A DNA stretch of 64,000 nucleotides from Zygnema cylindricum (Eukaryota; Streptophyta; Zygnematophyceae; Zygnematales; Zygnemataceae). Below the pieces are notes generated by a model. The model saw nothing but the letters and a program-made list of their open reading frames with translations, was not told where the DNA came from and made no database searches. Each line of letters opens with the position of its first letter. Position 1 is the first letter of the stretch. The DNA lies in assembly GCA_037447655.1 (NCBI GenBank), contig JBBHKE010000080.1:1-64000 (forward strand), in the 5' to 3' direction. A program made the position numbers and the translations under genes. Of this stretch, positions 59,901 through 64,000 are shown piece after piece.

Positions 59901-62900
59901 TTTTTGTACGTCTGATTGTAGTTTGCAACAAACTGTCAATTCAAGGCTGAGGATCAGAACTCTATATTCAGCTGATAATTGCATGATCTCACAAGGGAGC
60001 ACATATTCGGTTCAGTTATGAATGTGAAATATTTGATGAATGCAAGCGGTTGGTTGCTTGAATTTTCTCTCTCTGGAGGATGTGCATAAACATTTTTTTT
60101 TTCTTAAGCGTGGTTTATTTTTTGTCTGAGCAAGATATGATGCAGAATTTTGAGTGTGGTCAATGGGGAAAAGGGTGGTGCAAGGACAAAAGAAATAAGA
60201 AGCATCAAATGTGGAAAGAGGCTTGTGATCCGTCTTTTGTCGCCTTCGGAGCCAAGGCTTTCACTCTGAACAAAAAAGGTGAAATCGAAGAGGCAGAGAC
60301 TGCGACAGAGTCCGACCCTCTTGAGTCTCCATTCTGTGAGGTGAATGTCGTTTTAGTTTACTCCAAAAGTTCTGTGGATATTGAATTTGTTCTCTTTTCA
60401 CTTTCTTTCTTTCACTCTCCTTGACTTTGTCTCTCATTCCCTGTCATTCTCTCTGCCAACTTATCCTCTGCTTCTCACCTCGTCCTTCTTAGGTCACACA
60501 CACATTGGGTGAGAAGCTTAATGATTCACTTGAGTTGGAAGGGCGATTGCAGATTCTAGGAAGGCAACAACGTGAGTGGTTAGAGTCCAGTCTTCACAGA
60601 TCGAAGGCTCCCTTGAAGCTCATTGTCTCTCCCTCTCCAGTGCTTGCAAATCCACTACCTGTGGTATGGTAACCTTAACCTTGGATTTTTTATCGGGCCA
60701 TGGAAGTATTTAGTACAGCGTTGAGTGAAGCAGCAAGCAAAAGCAAGCGTATGAAGGAGTGAAAAGAGAAATAAAAAGACAGAGTTGGCAAAGCTTTATG
60801 CAGGGAGGCATCGGTTAGTCCCAGTGAATAACTGCACTATTTCTATATGTCATGTTTGTTCCTATGAAATGCTTAACTATTGCGGCCTTTGTGAGATTTA
60901 TCAGAAAATAGTTAGGCTAGACATTGTCGACGCTTTGGAAGACCAATCTAACCAATCCATGTTAAGCGGTGAAAGCTGAAATTTGAAGCTTCTTCTTTAC
61001 TCCCTAGAACAGTACAAATTATCTTTTAAAAAAAGTACAAATCTCTCTATATAACAGTACAGATTTCCTCCCTTTAATAGTATAAGTTCCCTCTCTATAA
61101 CGATACCAATTCTCTCTCTATAACTGTACAAATTCTCTCTCTACAACATTGCAAATTCTCTCCCTACAACTACACAAATTCCTGCTTTATAACCGAACAA
61201 ATTCTCTCTATAACAGTACAAATCCTCTCTATAACAGTACAAATTCTCTCTCTATAGCTGTACATATTCTCTCTATAACCATACAAATATTCTGTGCTGC
61301 AGCCTTGTTGGGGACCCATAAAAAATATTACACAGGGGGGCAATTGCACTTGCTCAGGGGAGGATTGGGAGTGCTTCAAACCTGCCCAGTTGCAACTGCT
61401 TCACATGTTTGGTCGAGCGCCCGGCTGTATTGTTATCCTCACTGGTGATTTTGGCTATTCAGACATAAAGGTCAGTCGGATGTTAATGCTGGTGTTTTTA
61501 TTTGCTCCGATTTGTTTTGTTTTGTTTTGATTTGTTTAGGTTTTTTTTTGAAAGTACCAAAGGAATTTTCCATGTTGGTATACCATTCTCTACCAGCTTT
61601 AAGAAATATATAGAGTGGGGTTTATTCTAAATAGTATTATTGCTTCTAATTTACGTCTTAGCAACATGGACGGTTTCCAACCGCTTCCCAAATTAGCATA
61701 AAATAAAAAACTTCGAGTTGTGAAAGCATTTTGTATTCAGAGGCCAGAAAAGACTGGCACTAAATTAGTGTCATTAACGCTCATATTGATCCACAGTGTA
61801 ATGGGGTGTCAATTGCGATTTGGTCACTTTCGATCACTTCAGGGCAAACGTCTTCACACTGATAACTGTTATTGTGATGTTTGTGATTGGTTCGTCATTC
61901 CAGGCTGTGAGACCAGGCAACCAGTTATATGCTGAGCAGTACAGGACCAAAGAGTTGCAGAAAGGGGTATATCAAGTAAGTTCTTGCATCATAACCGTGT
62001 TCAATGCTGATTTTTTTTTCCGTTTTTGCTGAAAAGGGTGTATCAGTTCTTGCGTCATAATCATGTTAATTGCTCTAACATATCTTATGTTTCTGCTGGA
62101 AGGGGTATATCAAGTAAGTTCCCGCGTCATACCCACATTTTTTTGTTTGGAATTCCGACAATTCTTGGAGCAGTTCTGTTATTCCTATGCAAGTTTTGAT
62201 ATTTTCTAGCAAATGAGAGATTGCTTCTCATCATCGTTGATATGTTTAATCCATTTTAGGATCGTGAGACAGTGAGCATGGTCGTACTAGCATTGTTTTG
62301 GTCATGTTTTCCGATATTTGGTAAAATATCGGTCCGATATTTGGTAAAATATCGGATAAACATGACCAAAAGATAATCAAAACATGACCAAAAATAAATA
62401 AGAATGAGGAAGGAACTGGGAGAGGAAGGAACTGTGTTCCACATTACCAACTAACCAGTATGATGACCTTGTTGTGCCAAAGCATGCGTCTCCTTTATTC
62501 TCATTTCCAGTGTTAGTAATCATTTTGAGACACACAATGTATTTTCTGACGCTTCTTGTTTACATTTTATGTTCTGTTGCGTTCTCACGTTTGTGATTGA
62601 ATGTTTTCCATGTGGTCTCTGTTCTTTGTTTGCTTATTTTCCGTTCACTTTTCTTAAGGTTTGAGTTGTTCGCCATCAGGACATTGTTTGTTTTTAAGTT
62701 TTGCTTTTCGTCTCTTTGCGGTTACTTGTCAAAATGTTGTCCATGAACTCTATCGATTTAAATAAAAATGGGAAATGGGGCCTAAAGGATCACATAATAC
62801 CATGCGTTTCTTTTATTATTATTCACTTAGATCCACATTCTTTACGTGAAGGAGATCGACATTAAATACTTGCAACAGTTGAGGGTAACACCGGGTTCCG

Positions 62901-63751
62901 ATCAGTTTTCAAATCGATGTCCAACTATCTTGGCGGATAGGACTGGTCTGTTGCAAATTCAAAGAATTCCAAAGATAAATAGAGATAATGTAAGAGATTG
63001 ATAGCGATAATAGATCAATCTATTAAGAGGGTCACCATGTTTCTTTTCTAGAGATGGTTGTGGTTGAACGTATGTTGATGATATTTTGATGAATGCTTGT
63101 TTGTGTGACCGATGTCACGATTTGGCAGGTGATGGCGAGTGGCATGGTTGAACACAAAGGACGAGAGTACAAGTGTGGTGGTCAGTAACGTTCCTGTATT
63201 TCCTATATTTATGAGTATATATCAGAGCTTGTTGCATATTGCATATTGCATAAAAGCCCTTCGCTTTAGGAAAATTATATTCTGGCTTCTGTGCTTCTAC
63301 ACTTTGGCATTTGATATAGTTTTTCTGTGCTCTCAATGCATGGAAAGCTCAAACTTTTTTTTTCGAAGGTGCCTGAAAACTTTTCAAACATACTTCTAAA
63401 GCCGGTTAGGCAGATTCTAGACACACTTGTTGCGGATTGTTTTTGATCACTTGAAAACAGCATTCTGCAGTTCACGATTTTTTTCAGGAAAGACAAGAAG
63501 CATTTGGCAGTGGAATGATCCCAAATTATCTTTCTTACTGAAACACATCAGTTAAAAGGACAATGTAGTTAAGCATCTAGACTGGAAGTAAGACAATGTA
63601 GGGAGAGCAGGGTTTTGGACAGAGACTGACAGAGGTTCATAGTATCTTTTTTTGGCAAATCCCAGGCGACTGGCGAACAGCAGATCCGATCAACACCCGT
63701 GAAAATCTTGAGTGTGATTTTGTTTCATCGCCAGCTTTTGGACTGATTCAG
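53967..63751 (+). CDS. PhoD-like metallophosphatase, membrane-anchored, 14 exons visible (3' end beyond window)
   Basis: Exons are 53967-54056, 54950-55170, 55539-55651, 56131-56192, 56761-56879, 58325-58442, 59335-59525, 59777-59856, 60135-60340, 60493-60663, 61303-61470, 61904-61975, 63129-63180 and 63666-63751; every junction keeps phase and 583 codons are visible. PhoD proteins are Ca/Fe-dependent phosphomonoesterases or diesterases. The protein starts with a basic patch (RKRKRRKMK) and a membrane segment (residues 31-47), suggesting a type II anchor, then SRIAFGSG, WIWVGDMAYMD, NLSHAQARLQSQISNPDY, FGTYDDHDYGW, YLDAIGEP, VILLDERYYRDPLPC, LGRQQREWLESSL, CSGEDWECFKPAQ, VILTGDFGYSD and a C-terminal region rich in family blocks. 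Two usual metal-ligand positions are altered (Gly79 for Cys, Gly508 for His). The intron after exon 4 appears to be GC-AG. No stop is reached before the edge. Confidence 0.87.
55706..55803 (+). repeat. Purine (GAGGGA) tract in PhoD-like gene intron 3
   Basis: Nearly pure G and A on the coding strand, in GGGAGA and GGGGGA units, starting about 55 bases after the exon 3 donor. Similar in kind to the tract in the RsmE gene. Confidence 0.9.
58661..58861. mobile_element. MITE (CACCG family, diverged) in PhoD-like gene intron 6
   Basis: The left end is TTACACTGCCCATCGCTGTTAG and the right end CCTAATAGCAATGGGTGGTGTAG, imperfect mirror images. The interior contains GTGTTAGCGCTAATA. About 200 bp, non-coding. 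Confidence 0.6.
61010..61300. repeat. ~21-bp minisatellite ending at the exon 11 acceptor
   Basis: About a dozen units of CTCTCTATAACAGTACAAATT run to the acceptor of exon 11 (CAG at 61300-61302). The last unit merges into TATTCTGTGCTGCAG, so the polypyrimidine tract and presumably the branch site are provided by repeat units. Confidence 0.85.
61735..61803. mobile_element. MITE relic in PhoD-like gene intron 11
   Basis: GGCACTAAATTAGTGTCATTAACGC and ATTGATCCACAGTGTAATGG match the internal and terminal blocks of the CACCG family. Only one end is present. Confidence 0.45.
61955..62125 (+). repeat. Three imperfect copies of the exon 12 end and donor
   Basis: The string around GGGGTATATCAAGTAAGTTC with CATCATAACC or GTCATAACC downstream occurs at about 61965 (the real donor), 62035 (degraded, lacking the donor) and 62100 (donor intact). 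The unit is about 65-70 bases. Confidence 0.8.
62318..62363. repeat. Tandem palindromes in PhoD-like gene intron 12
   Basis: CCGATATTTGGTAAAATATCGG-type hairpins occur twice in a row, framed by GGTCATGTTTT and AAACATGACC. Possibly the foldback end of a small TIR element or a cruciform former. Confidence 0.6.
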
Positions 63752-64000
63752 GTAAATCTTTTACGCTCTTAACGCCTTTTTGAGTTTTGTTCTGTATGTT
63801 TTTAGCGTCCTTTTGTAAAAAGCCAGTGCATTCATTCAAAATCGTTACGCCCTCTAAATGACTAGAATTGAACCGAGGATTCTGGACTGCTCCTGGTCAA
63901 GGCTCTTGACTATGGGCAATGTTGACTTCTTCTGGCTTTTGCACTTTGTATTGCATTAGAGTTTCCATCTATGGTCGTTCAGGGTTTTTTTTGAGAATTC

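Noticed and set aside
62318-62363. Intrinsic-terminator-like hairpins
   Set aside because: Rho-independent terminators are not expected in a nuclear gene, and the palindromes lie within an intron.

Overview
The window looks like nuclear DNA of a green-lineage eukaryote, probably a streptophyte. It is AT-rich, its three clear genes are broken into many exons with introns of about 0.1 to 2 kb, and most of the remaining DNA is Copia-type LTR retrotransposons and short terminal-inverted-repeat (TIR) elements. The encoded families (GT47 exostosin, RsmE, PhoD-like) fit a plant or charophyte, but the species cannot be fixed from the sequence. No bacterial-style operons, CRISPR arrays, rRNA or tRNA genes were seen.

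Layout. 1-15.1 kb is a stack of four minus-strand Copia elements inserted one into another: A1 into B, B into A2, A2 into C. Element C also carries a tandem array of about 100-bp units. 17.0-22.4 kb (+) is an eight-exon RsmE-type RNA methyltransferase gene. 24.6-29.4 kb (-) is a seven-exon GT47 exostosin-type glycosyltransferase gene, convergent with the first. 29.8-34.8 kb is packed with non-autonomous DNA transposons, many with target-site duplications still readable. 35-39 kb holds a doubtful small gene (+), low-complexity DNA and a possible AP2-like fragment (-). 39.7-45.3 kb is a three-layer nest: a TA-flanked MITE, a TTA-flanked TIR element inside it, and a gag-only LTR retrotransposon beside that. 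47.2-50.5 kb is three solo LTRs, one inside another, two with exact 5-bp duplications. 54.0 kb to the right edge (+) is a PhoD-like metallophosphatase gene, fourteen exons visible and continuing past the window.

The most interesting observation concerns the Copia elements. In every copy whose LTR/gag junction is present, the LTR ends inside the gag reading frame: the gag start codon lies in the LTR. The bases directly after the LTR match the anticodon stem-loop of initiator tRNA-Met rather than its 3' end. The primer-binding site is therefore also gag coding sequence, giving a constant Q/L-Q-V-M-G motif. Drosophila copia and yeast Ty5 prime with an internal initiator-tRNA fragment, and Ty1/Ty5 start gag in the LTR. 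Here several diverged subfamilies in one genome share both traits.

The three cellular genes show no obvious functional link. The PhoD-like protein has glycine at two positions where the family normally has a metal-binding cysteine and histidine. Several of its splice sites, and one in the GT47 gene, sit in or beside tandem repeats.
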